This document shows, one piece after another, positions 6,187-12,185 of a DNA stretch of 12,185 bases (position 1 is the first letter of the stretch; each line of letters starts with the position of its first letter). The notes beneath the pieces are model-generated. The model did not search any database. It was not told the DNA's origin and saw nothing but the letters and a program-made list of their open reading frames with translations. The stretch is from Alphaproteobacteria bacterium (GTDB taxonomy: Bacteria > Pseudomonadota > Alphaproteobacteria > GCA-2731375). Position numbers and translations under genes: made by a program. The stretch lies in NCBI GenBank assembly GCA_030746295.1, contig JASLMY010000152.1:1-12185 (forward strand). Reading direction: 5' to 3'.

Positions 6187-7578
6187 CTAGAAACGGGTTC
6201 TGAGGTGGAAAGACTTGGGCCGGGTCAGCTGCTCGTAGCCCAACGCCGACAGGCTGCAGCCACGGCCCGACTCCTTGACCCCGACCCAGGCAAGCGCCGG
6301 GTCGAGATAGTCGCAGCGGTTCTGGAACCAGGTCCCGGTCTCGACTTGGCTGCCGAGGCTGAGTGCGGCCTCGTCGTCGGCGGTCCAGATCGAGGCGGTG
6401 AGGCCGAAGTCGCTGTCGTTCATGAGGGTGATGGCCTCTTCGTCCGAGGCCACCTTCATGATGCCGATGGCGGGGCCGAAGGTTTCCTCGGTCATCAGCC
6501 GCATCGAATGGTCGACATCGACCAGGACTTGCGGCGCCAGATACGGCGTTCCCACCGCGTCGGCCGGAAAGCCGTCGGCATCGACCAGCGCGCGGGCGCC
6601 CTTGGCGACGGCGTCGGCCACCTGTTCGCGCACGAAGTCGGCGGCGGCGGTGCGGACGAGCGGGCCGAGGGTGGTCTCGGGCTCGAGTGGGTTGCCCAGC
6701 CGATAGCCCCTCACGGTCTCGACGAAAGCCTCGACGAAATCGTCGTAGACCGCCTCGTGGACGTAGATCCGCTCGATCGCGCAGCACGACTGGCCCGAAT
6801 TGTAGAAGGCGCCGTCGACCAGGTTATCGACCGTGGCCGCAAAGTCGCAGTCGGACCGCACGTAGGCCGGGTCCTTGCCGCCGAGCTCCAGCCCGGTGGC
6901 GATGAACCGCTTGGATGCCGCCGCCTGGACCGCGCGGCCGCCCGCGACCGAGCCGGTGAAGGCGACGAAGTCGACGTTGGCATCGGCGATCGCCTGCTCG
7001 GTGCCGGCATGGCTCATGTGCAGGACCTGGAAGACGCCGTCGGGCAGGCCGGCGGCATCGAAGGCCTCGGCGAAACGCTCGGCGCAGCGTGGCGTCTGGG
7101 CGGAGTGCTTCAGCACGACGGCATTGCCGGCCATGATCGCCGGCACCACCGCATTGACGGCGATGAGGTAGGGATAGTTCCAGGCCGCGATCACCAGCAC
7201 CACGCCCAGCGGCTCGCGGCGGATGAAGCGGCGGAAGTTCTCCTTGTCTTCCGTCGGAACGTCGGCCAGCGCCCCTTCCGCGATCTCGATCATGTGCCGG
7301 GCCCGCTCCTCGAAGCCGCGAAGCTCGTTCGGGTTCTGCGTCACCGGCCGGCCCATCTGCCAGGTAAGCTCGGGCGCGATCTCCTCGCCCATGGCCAGCA
7401 TGGCGTCGACGAAACGGCCGGCGAGGGCGGCCCGCTCGGCGACCGGCACCCCCTTCCAGGCGGCTTGCGCGTGCCTGGCCTCGGCGAGCGCGGCCCGGAT
7501 CTCGGTCTCGCCCGCCAACTCCCGTTCCAGGTAGACGCTGCCGTCCACCGGTGAGGTGACGCGCAGTCGCTCAGCCAT
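6187..7578 (-). CDS. NAD(P)-dependent aldehyde dehydrogenase
   Basis: A 463-residue member of the aldehyde dehydrogenase superfamily that oxidises an aldehyde to a carboxylate in the cytoplasm. Active-site marks are all visible: AAWNYP with Asn134, the cofactor lysine in VLKHSAQTP (Lys157), FTGS (207-210), ELGGKDP with the general base Glu231, and SGQSC with catalytic Cys265. EETFGP at 364-369 is also present. The start ATG at 7578 has GGAGG about 8 nt ahead. It follows the membrane-protein gene by 55 bp and precedes the iron alcohol dehydrogenase by 14 bp. Together the two dehydrogenases can take a primary alcohol to an acid. By analogy with gamma-glutamylated amine pathways (PuuC-type step), its substrate may be a gamma-glutamylamino aldehyde made after the ligase encoded first in the operon. 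The exact substrate cannot be read from the sequence. Confidence 0.95.
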   Translation of the reverse strand: MAERLRVTSPVDGSVYLERELAGETEIRAALAEARHAQAAWKGVPVAERAALAGRFVDAMLAMGEEIAPELTWQMGRPVTQNPNELRGFEERARHMIEIAEGALADVPTEDKENFRRFIRREPLGVVLVIAAWNYPYLIAVNAVVPAIMAGNAVVLKHSAQTPRCAERFAEAFDAAGLPDGVFQVLHMSHAGTEQAIADANVDFVAFTGSVAGGRAVQAAASKRFIATGLELGGKDPAYVRSDCDFAATVDNLVDGAFYNSGQSCCAIERIYVHEAVYDDFVEAFVETVRGYRLGNPLEPETTLGPLVRTAAADFVREQVADAVAKGARALVDADGFPADAVGTPYLAPQVLVDVDHSMRLMTEETFGPAIGIMKVASDEEAITLMNDSDFGLTASIWTADDEAALSLGSQVETGTWFQNRCDYLDPALAWVGVKESGRGCSLSALGYEQLTRPKSFHLRTRF

Positions 7579-7633
7579 CGCCCGGCCTCCGCTCCGTTGG
7601 TCCGTCGGCGCGACGCCTATCGAGCGAGCCTGC

Positions 7634-8398
7634 TCACTCCGTTTGATCGCTCGGGGCCGCTGGGCGGCCTCGGAACACCAGCACGTAGGTCATGGCGACG
7701 AGAACCGCGAACGCTGTCCAGTAGCAGACCCAGGCGACACCGTCTATGCGGATGCTGGTTGCGAACATGGTGTAGCCCATCTGCCCGCTGGTAAAGAGGT
7801 AGCCGGCAATGATGATCGACACGCCGTACTCGAAGAGCCGCCCGAAGAGCCGGAAGAACGCGGCCACTACCGCGAATATCGCAGAGCCCCAATGGGCCGC
7901 GAAAGCGACGTCGTTGTGTTGCCCGTGCGCCAGGATGAGAAGGCCGAAGGCGACCACCGGCACGGCGACGTGGAGCCCGGTCGGCCGTTCCAGCCTCTGT
8001 TCCAAGACAAGCGCATAGACGGCCATGGCGCCGATCAGCATCATGAAGCCGACGTGCTGTTGCTCGGCATTGCCGGCGCCATTGAAAATGCCGAAGGGCG
8101 GGTGCGAGATGAAGGTATCTCCGGCGACGTAGAGGAGCGCGGCCACCAGCCCCCAATGCCCCTCCCGACGGACCAACCGACGCGGCTGTCGATACATCAG
8201 CATGGCCGCCACGCCCGAGGCGATCAGCAGCGTGCTCGGTCCGACATGGCCAAGGAATTGCAGTGTTTTCATCTTGCTCTCGAAGGCCCCCATGCCCAAG
8301 GCCAAGAGCGCCAAGAAACCGTACTGCACCACGGCCAGGATGACGTGCTTGCCGATGATGTTGTTGCGTGACGAGGTCCCTATGGTCTCCGCGGTCAA
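7634..8398 (-). CDS. Eight-helix, histidine-rich integral membrane protein of unknown function
   Basis: A 254-residue polytopic membrane protein that I do not recognise as a named family. About eight hydrophobic segments are visible: 18-38, 49-69, 81-98, 115-132, 142-158, 165-185, 188-208 and 219-242. The ends are polar. Histidines cluster at or near helix ends: H51, H81, H99 (in SHPPFG), H115 (in EQQHVGF), H143, H158 and H161 (in AHGQHND) and H169 (in AAHWG). Such a pattern is compatible with haem or metal binding, but this is not proven. The open frame extends to 8539 over the ligase gene; the preferred start is a TTG at 8398 with GGGGGAG 8 nt ahead, keeping the first helix. It lies between the ligase (71-bp gap) and the aldehyde dehydrogenase (55-bp gap) on the same strand, so it is probably part of the same pathway, perhaps as a transporter or electron-transfer partner (inference). 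Confidence 0.75.
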   Translation of the reverse strand: MTAETIGTSSRNNIIGKHVILAVVQYGFLALLALGMGAFESKMKTLQFLGHVGPSTLLIASGVAAMLMYRQPRRLVRREGHWGLVAALLYVAGDTFISHPPFGIFNGAGNAEQQHVGFMMLIGAMAVYALVLEQRLERPTGLHVAVPVVAFGLLILAHGQHNDVAFAAHWGSAIFAVVAAFFRLFGRLFEYGVSIIIAGYLFTSGQMGYTMFATSIRIDGVAWVCYWTAFAVLVAMTYVLVFRGRPAAPSDQTE

Positions 8399-8406
8399 TG
8401 CTTCAT

Positions 8407-8413
8407 CTCCCCC
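8407..8413 (-). promoter_or_regulatory. Shine-Dalgarno deciding a TTG start
   Basis: On the minus strand GGGGGAG ends 8 nt before a TTG at 8398 that opens the membrane-protein gene. No ATG or GTG in frame nearby has a comparable site. An ATG inside the spacer is out of frame and closes after three codons. Confidence 0.5.
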
Positions 8414-8469
8414 GACCGGCCGATGCGCTGCCGACCCCCGGCCCGCTTCCCGGCCATGATAGACTCCGC

Positions 8470-9846
8470 TCAGATGATCTCGAAGTAGCGCTTCAGTTCC
8501 CAGTCGGTGATGGCCTTTCGGAACTCGCGCTCCTCCCACTCGCGGCTGGCGGCGTAGTGCTGGACGAAGGTATCGCCGAAGATCTCGGCCGCGGCCTTGG
8601 AGCGCCTGAGCCTGGCCGCCGCCTCGCCCAGGCTCCGCGGCAGATCTAGCTTGGCCGGTAACTTCGCCTCGTAGGCGTTGCCGACCACGGGCGCCGTCGG
8701 CTCGACCTCATGCTCGATGCCCCAGAGTCCGGCGCCGAGCGACGCCGCCAGGGCCAGGTAGGGGTTGGCGTCGGCCGCCGCGATCCGGTACTCGACCCTG
8801 AGGGCGTCCGGCCCGCCCGGAACGACGCGTAGGGCGCAGGTCCGGTTGTCGATGCCCCAACTCGCCGTGGTCGGCGCCCAGAAGCCGGGGACGAGGCGGG
8901 TATAGCTGTTCACGGTCGGGGCGATCATCGCCAAGAGCTCCGGCATCAGCCGCTGCTGGCCGCCGACGAAATGGCGCATCGCCGGGCTCATGCCGTGCTC
9001 GGCCTTGGCATCGTGGAAGACGGGGTGGCCGCCGCGCTTCGACTTCAACGACATATGGATATGGCCCGACTGGCCCGGATAGTCGGGCGACCACTTGGCC
9101 ATGTAGGTCGCCATCAGGCCATGGCGCTGGGCCACGACCTTGGAGAAGGTCTTGAAGAGGGCGGCCTTGTCGGCGGCGGCGAGGCCGGTGTCCTTGTCGA
9201 TCGAGGCCTCCATGACGCCAGGCCCGGTCTCGGTGTGCAGCCCCTCCAGGCCCATGTCCATGGCCTCGGCGGTGGCCAGCAGCTCGCCGTGGAACTCCGA
9301 CCAGACCGAGGTCCGGAGCACCGAATAGCCAAAGCTGCCGGGCGTCATCGGTCGCAGCCCGTGGTAGTTCTTCTCGCGCACCGAATGCGGCGTCTCGTCG
9401 AAGAGGAAGAACTCGTACTCGAAGGCGGCGAGCGCCTCGAAGCCCATGACGGCGGCCCGCTCGACGATGCGGGCGGCGACGTTGCGGGGGCAAACGGTCG
9501 CCGCCTCGCCGGTGAACTGGGCCAGGAAGAGGAGGCCCTTGCCGTCGAACTCGAAGGGCAGGCTGCGCGCCGTCTCCGGCACGATCCGGACTTGGGCGTC
9601 GGGATAGCCGGTGTGCCAGCCGGTCAGCGACACGTTGTCGTAGAGCTGGTCGTCCGTATCCCAGCCGAGGACGACGTCGCAGAATCCGAAGCCCTTGGCG
9701 AGCGCGCCCAGGAACTTGTCGCGGCCCATGAACTTGCCGCGCAGCACGCCGTCGAGATCGAAGACCCCGACCTTGACGTGGTCGAGACCGCGCTTCTCGA
9801 CCAGCTCGGCCGCCGCCTTGGCGCTTCGAATTCGAATGGGCTGCAC
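8470..9846 (-). CDS. Glutamine synthetase-family gamma-glutamyl ligase
   Basis: A 458-residue cytoplasmic ATP-dependent ligase of the glutamine synthetase superfamily. The catalytic blocks are present: EYE (Glu143, Glu145), TETGPGVMEAS (Glu206, Glu213), SGHIHMS with His262/His264, and the glutamate/ATP loop from NSYTR (Asn313, Arg317) through APTTASWGIDNR (324-335). RVEYR follows with Glu352 and Arg354. No GlnA-type adenylylation site (NLYDLP) is seen at the expected place, and the C-terminus (WELKRYFEII) is like PuuA and other gamma-glutamyl-amine ligases. This suggests an amine, not ammonia, as acceptor. Start GTG at 9846 is supported by GGAGGT 6 nt upstream. It is the first gene of an operon with a membrane protein, an aldehyde dehydrogenase and an iron alcohol dehydrogenase, and is divergent from a binding-protein gene. 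Alternatives are a gamma-glutamylmethylamide or ethanolamide synthetase, or a true glutamine synthetase of a minor type. Confidence 0.9.
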   Translation of the reverse strand: MQPIRIRSAKAAAELVEKRGLDHVKVGVFDLDGVLRGKFMGRDKFLGALAKGFGFCDVVLGWDTDDQLYDNVSLTGWHTGYPDAQVRIVPETARSLPFEFDGKGLLFLAQFTGEAATVCPRNVAARIVERAAVMGFEALAAFEYEFFLFDETPHSVREKNYHGLRPMTPGSFGYSVLRTSVWSEFHGELLATAEAMDMGLEGLHTETGPGVMEASIDKDTGLAAADKAALFKTFSKVVAQRHGLMATYMAKWSPDYPGQSGHIHMSLKSKRGGHPVFHDAKAEHGMSPAMRHFVGGQQRLMPELLAMIAPTVNSYTRLVPGFWAPTTASWGIDNRTCALRVVPGGPDALRVEYRIAAADANPYLALAASLGAGLWGIEHEVEPTAPVVGNAYEAKLPAKLDLPRSLGEAAARLRRSKAAAEIFGDTFVQHYAASREWEEREFRKAITDWELKRYFEII

Positions 9847-9963
9847 GACCGGACCTCCCTCCCTGCCGACGCGGCGAGACTAGCCCCGACTCGGCACCTG
9901 GCCAAGCGGGAAGCGCGCCGGCGACGATTGCATCGGCCGGGCGGCTCCCGCAGGATGAGGACC
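9847..9963. promoter_or_regulatory. Divergent promoter region between ligase operon and binding-protein gene
   Basis: These 117 bp separate two divergent genes, so both promoters must lie here unless transcription enters from outside. The sequence is uniformly GC-rich. I see no clear -35/-10 pair or operator, only the strong Shine-Dalgarno of the ligase (GGAGGT on the minus strand, 9853-9858). Confidence 0.4.
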
Positions 9964-10884
9964 ATGACGATCACCCTCTTCGAGAACCACCGCGCCGTCT
10001 TCTACACGCCCTTCTATGCCGCCTACGCGCTGGGCGCCTACCGGGCCGAGGGGGTCGAGGTCCGGCTCGAGACCTCGTCCGATCCGCCGGCCGCGACGCG
10101 GGCGCTGCTGGCGGGCGAGGCCGACGTCTCCTGGGGTGGGCCGATGCGGATCCTGCTGACCTACGATCAGGATCCCGACTGTGGCCTCGTTGCTTTCGCC
10201 GAGGCGGTGACCCGCGACCCCTTCTTCCTGATCGGGTCCGAGCCGCGGCCCGAATTCGCCCTCGACGACCTGCAGGGCCTGCGTCTGGCGACCGTCGCCG
10301 AGGTGCCCACACCCTGGCTTTGCCTGCAGGACGATATGCGCCGCGCCGGCCTCGACCCGGCGGCCCTGGATCGTGTCGACGACCAGGGCATGGCCGAGAA
10401 CGCGGAAGCGCTCAGGGCAGGTCGCTTCGACGTCGTCCAAGTCTACGAGCCACATGCCGAGCGGCTTCTCGCCGACGGTGCCGGTCACATCTGGTATACC
10501 GCCGCCGAGCGCGGCGCGACGGCCTACACGACGCTCTTCACCACCACGGCGACGCTGGCCGACAAGCCCGCCGTTCTGGCGGCGATGACCCGGGCCCTCT
10601 ACCGGATGCAGAAATGGCTCGACGCCGCCTCGCCCGAGACGATTCGGACGACGATCGCCGATTTCTTCCCCGATCTCGAGCCGGCGATCCTGGGCGGCGC
10701 CATCGCCCGCTACAAGGAAATCGGGGTCTGGGGGCGCAATCCCATCCTGCCCCGCGACGGCTTCGAGCGATTGAAGGCGGCGTGTCTCTCGGGCGGCCTG
10801 ATTGCCCGGGGCACGGACTACGAGGCTTGTGTCGATACCGGCCTCGCCGAGGCCGCCATCGCGACCGATCCGCCGGCGATGTGA
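9964..10884 (+). CDS. NMT1/THI5-like periplasmic-binding-fold protein without signal peptide
   Basis: A 306-residue protein of the NMT1/THI5-like substrate-binding fold, the family that includes nitrate/sulfonate/taurine- and pyrimidine-binding proteins of ABC importers. It begins MTITLFENHRAVFYTPFY and goes straight into the first lobe. Typical features are ALGAYRAEGVEVRLE (22-36), the GEADVSWGGP segment (51-60) and the hinge and second lobe with GRFDVVQVYEP (153-163). No signal peptide, lipobox or membrane helix is seen with either possible start (9955 or 9964), so as read it would stay in the cytoplasm. No permease or ATPase gene is in the window. The start at 9964 is preferred for AGGA about 8 nt ahead; 9955 would add three residues. 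It is divergent from the ligase operon and 79 bp ahead of an MlaC-like gene. It may be a cytoplasmic ligand-binding or enzymatic member (THI5-like), or a mis-localised orphan binding protein. Confidence 0.8.
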   Translation: MTITLFENHRAVFYTPFYAAYALGAYRAEGVEVRLETSSDPPAATRALLAGEADVSWGGPMRILLTYDQDPDCGLVAFAEAVTRDPFFLIGSEPRPEFALDDLQGLRLATVAEVPTPWLCLQDDMRRAGLDPAALDRVDDQGMAENAEALRAGRFDVVQVYEPHAERLLADGAGHIWYTAAERGATAYTTLFTTTATLADKPAVLAAMTRALYRMQKWLDAASPETIRTTIADFFPDLEPAILGGAIARYKEIGVWGRNPILPRDGFERLKAACLSGGLIARGTDYEACVDTGLAEAAIATDPPAM

Positions 10885-10963
10885 AGGGGCCGTTTCGGCT
10901 GTGCAGGCTCGGCGGCCGAGGGTATTCTTGCCTCGAGGTATCGATGCCGACGGGGGCTGCGCC

Positions 10964-11593
10964 ATGATGACGCGTCGCTTGGTTCTCTTGGGCATGATCG
11001 TCGCCATGGCGATGCAGCGCCGCCCGGCGGCCGCCGGGGCCGGCGCCGATCAGGTCGCCGGCGCCAGGAGCTTCATGAACTGGCTGGCCGATCAGGCCAT
11101 CGCGGTGCTGCGCCGCACCTCGGCCAGCCTGGAGCAACGTGAGGCGGCGTTTCGCCAGTTGCTGCTGCAGGCCTTCGACATCGCCTTCATCGGCCGCTTC
11201 GTCCTCGGCCGCTATTGGCGGCAAATGACGGCAGCGGAGCGGGAAGACTACCTCGGCGTCTTCTCGGATTTCCTCGTCAAGACCTATTCGCGACGGCTGG
11301 GCGGCTACTCGGGCGAATCCTTCGCCATCACCGGGGCCAAGCCGACGGGCAAGAAGGACATCGTCGTCGGCACCAATATCCGGCGCCCCAGCGGCCCGCC
11401 GATCCGGGCGGATTGGCGGTTGCGAGTCATCGACCGCCGCTACCGGATCATCGACGTCTCGGTCGAGGGCATCAGCATGGCCCTGACGCAGCGGACCGAG
11501 TTCGCCTCGGTGGTGCAAAATCACGGCGTGCCGGGCTTGCTTCAGGCGCTTCGGATACGCACCCAGGGCTACGGCGCCAAGAACACCGGCTGA
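10964..11593 (+). CDS. MlaC/Ttg2D-family periplasmic phospholipid-binding protein
   Basis: A 209-residue exported protein of the MlaC family, which shuttles phospholipids through the periplasm between the outer-membrane MlaA complex and the inner-membrane MlaFEDB transporter. It opens with a Sec-type signal peptide: MMTRR, a hydrophobic stretch LVLLGMIVAMAM, then an Ala-rich region with likely cleavage near residues 24-27. The body carries the family's FDIAFIGRFVLGRYWRQM (56-73) and LRVIDRRYRIIDVSVEGISM segments. Start ATG at 10964 (a second ATG follows at once) has a run of five G about 8-12 nt ahead. It is not next to mlaA, mlaD, mlaE or mlaF, so it is an orphan copy here. It follows the binding-protein gene by 79 bp and precedes the RidA-family gene by 34 bp on the same strand. 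In other bacteria such orphans accompany hopanoid or other lipid traffic; here the link is open. Confidence 0.88.
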   Translation: MMTRRLVLLGMIVAMAMQRRPAAAGAGADQVAGARSFMNWLADQAIAVLRRTSASLEQREAAFRQLLLQAFDIAFIGRFVLGRYWRQMTAAEREDYLGVFSDFLVKTYSRRLGGYSGESFAITGAKPTGKKDIVVGTNIRRPSGPPIRADWRLRVIDRRYRIIDVSVEGISMALTQRTEFASVVQNHGVPGLLQALRIRTQGYGAKNTG

Positions 11594-11627
11594 GCTATCA
11601 AAGACATCCGATACGAGGAGGGGCGCG

Positions 11628-12023
11628 GTGAAGCAGGAACGAGTCGATCCCGGCTGGGCCTGGACCCGGAAGTTCAATATCTCCGCCGGCGTCAAGCTGG
11701 GCGACCACGTTCACCTCTCGGGCCTGGTCGCTCTCGACGGCGCGGGCAATCTGGTGGGCGAGGGCGACGTCCATGCCCAGTCCAGACAGGTCTTCCGAAA
11801 CATCGAGGAGGCCTTGGCCAGCGTCGGGGCCCAGATGGCGGACGTGACCAAGATCACCACCTGGCTTACCGACATGGCCAACTATGGCGACTTCGCGAAG
11901 GCGCGCAGCGAGGCCTTCCCGAACGGCGTCGCCAGCACCGCAATCTGCTCGCCGATGCTTGCCATGCCGGGTCTTCTGGTCGAGATCGAGGCCATCGCCG
12001 TGATTGGCAGCGGCGGGGCGTGA
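11628..12023 (+). CDS. RidA/YjgF-family protein lacking the catalytic arginine
   Basis: A 131-residue cytoplasmic protein of the RidA/YjgF/UK114 family. Classical RidA hydrolyses reactive 2-aminoacrylate enamine/imine intermediates as a trimer. The fold marks are clear: GDHVHLSGLVALDGAGNLVG (26-45), the QSRQVFRNIEEALASVGA helix (51-68), and the C-terminal VEIEAIAV (118-125). In place of the usual PARSTV, with its substrate-carboxylate-binding Arg (Arg105 in E. coli), the sequence reads GVASTAI (101-107). The Arg position is thus Ala102, as in the Rid4-Rid7 subfamilies not thought to act as imine deaminases. The start is GTG at 11628 with AGGAGG about 7 nt ahead. It follows the MlaC-like gene by 34 bp. 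The adjacent amine and amino-acid enzymes fit a nitrogen-metabolism role, but the activity is uncertain. Confidence 0.9.
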   Translation: MKQERVDPGWAWTRKFNISAGVKLGDHVHLSGLVALDGAGNLVGEGDVHAQSRQVFRNIEEALASVGAQMADVTKITTWLTDMANYGDFAKARSEAFPNGVASTAICSPMLAMPGLLVEIEAIAVIGSGGA

Positions 12024-12024
12024 T

Positions 12025-12064
12025 CGGCCGGCTAGACGACCTCGCCAGACCGATGCGGCCGGCT
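12025..12064. terminator. Repeated CGGCCGGCT between convergent genes (possible weak terminator)
   Basis: CGGCCGGCT occurs at 12025-12033 and 12056-12064. Because its core GCCGGC is self-complementary, the two copies can pair as a 6-bp stem around about 22 nt. It fills the 40-bp gap between the convergent RidA-family gene and the partial gene at the right edge. There is no T-run, so termination is only suggested. Confidence 0.25.
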
Positions 12065-12185
12065 CAGCCGCTCCGTTGGGCCGACGAGATCGGGTGCGCT
12101 TGCATCCATTCCCAGGCCATCTGCTCGGCCCTGGCGATCTGCGCTTCGTTCATGCTGTCCGCCAAATTCTCGCGATAGGTCGGCC
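12064..12185 (-). CDS. C-terminus of a Sel1/TPR-repeat-like protein (partial)
   Basis: The window's right edge cuts this minus-strand gene; only its last 39 codons and stop (TCA at 12064-12066) are visible. The peptide starts PTYRENLADSMNEAQIARAE and continues QMAWEWMQAHPI, then a polar tail. It resembles the usual ending of alphaproteobacterial Sel1-like/TPR repeat proteins, where an RDxLAxxMTPxQIAEAQRLAREW-type helix closes the last repeat. Too little is visible to name the protein or its role. It is convergent with the RidA-family gene, with a 40-bp gap between the two stops. An alternative is any secreted or hypothetical protein with a similar helical end. Confidence 0.55.
   Translation of the reverse strand, partial: PTYRENLADSMNEAQIARAEQMAWEWMQAHPISSAQRSG

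Noticed and set aside
6173..6787. Upstream extension of the iron alcohol dehydrogenase (open frame to 6787)
   Set aside because: It overlaps the aldehyde dehydrogenase gene in another frame and reads as arginine-rich GC-shadow sequence with no family similarity.
5027..7554. Long plus-strand open frames antisense to the alcohol and aldehyde dehydrogenases
   Set aside because: They mirror the real minus-strand genes, as expected in GC-rich DNA, and their products lack any recognisable domain.
1..12185. CRISPR array, tRNA, rRNA, transposase or defence genes
   Set aside because: No regularly spaced repeats, no tRNA-like cloverleaf, and no integrase, transposase, nuclease or toxin-antitoxin motif was found on either strand.

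Overview
The window is GC-rich, roughly two thirds G+C by eye. Its genes look alphaproteobacterial, perhaps Rhodospirillales-like: a Crp/Fnr regulator with an HVNRTL-type recognition helix, a lone MlaC-type protein, an NMT1/THI5-like binding protein, and the end of what looks like a Sel1/TPR-type protein. The organism is inferred from these protein types; there is no rRNA or other marker. There is no tRNA, insertion sequence, CRISPR array or phage gene. It reads as an ordinary chromosomal stretch of metabolic operons, not a mobile island.

Layout. (1) 227-2191, minus strand: a Leu/Phe/Val-type amino acid dehydrogenase, then a Crp/Fnr-family regulator, separated by 126 bp that hold a GC-rich hairpin. 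(2) 2192-2527: a 336-bp divergent intergenic region. Its left part is AT-richer and probably holds the promoters; its right part is a run of inverted repeats that would form a structured leader for the next operon. (3) 2528-5005, plus strand: a compact four-gene operon of two tandem Lin0512-family proteins of unknown function, a beta-hydroxyacid dehydrogenase-type NAD(P) oxidoreductase, and a luciferase-like (LLM) flavin/F420 oxidoreductase. (4) 5006-9846, minus strand: a four-gene operon read from right to left, made of a glutamine synthetase-like gamma-glutamyl ligase, a His-rich eight-helix membrane protein, an aldehyde dehydrogenase and an iron-containing alcohol dehydrogenase. It converges on region 3 with the two stop codons touching. 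(5) 9964-12023, plus strand: an NMT1/THI5-like binding protein without a signal peptide, an MlaC-like periplasmic lipid-binding protein, and a RidA-family protein lacking the catalytic arginine. (6) 12064-12185, minus strand: the C-terminus of another gene.

How the genes may work together. Region 4 is best read as catabolism of an amine or amino alcohol: the ligase would mask the amine with glutamate, the alcohol dehydrogenase and aldehyde dehydrogenase would oxidise an alcohol to an acid, and the membrane protein is a new partner of unknown role. The divergent binding protein could supply or sense the substrate. Region 3 is the least understood unit. One Lin0512 copy keeps the family's GxGxDxHG motif and the other has Arg in place of His, which suggests a paired hetero-oligomer serving the adjacent oxidoreductases. 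These pathway readings are inferences from family membership and gene order.
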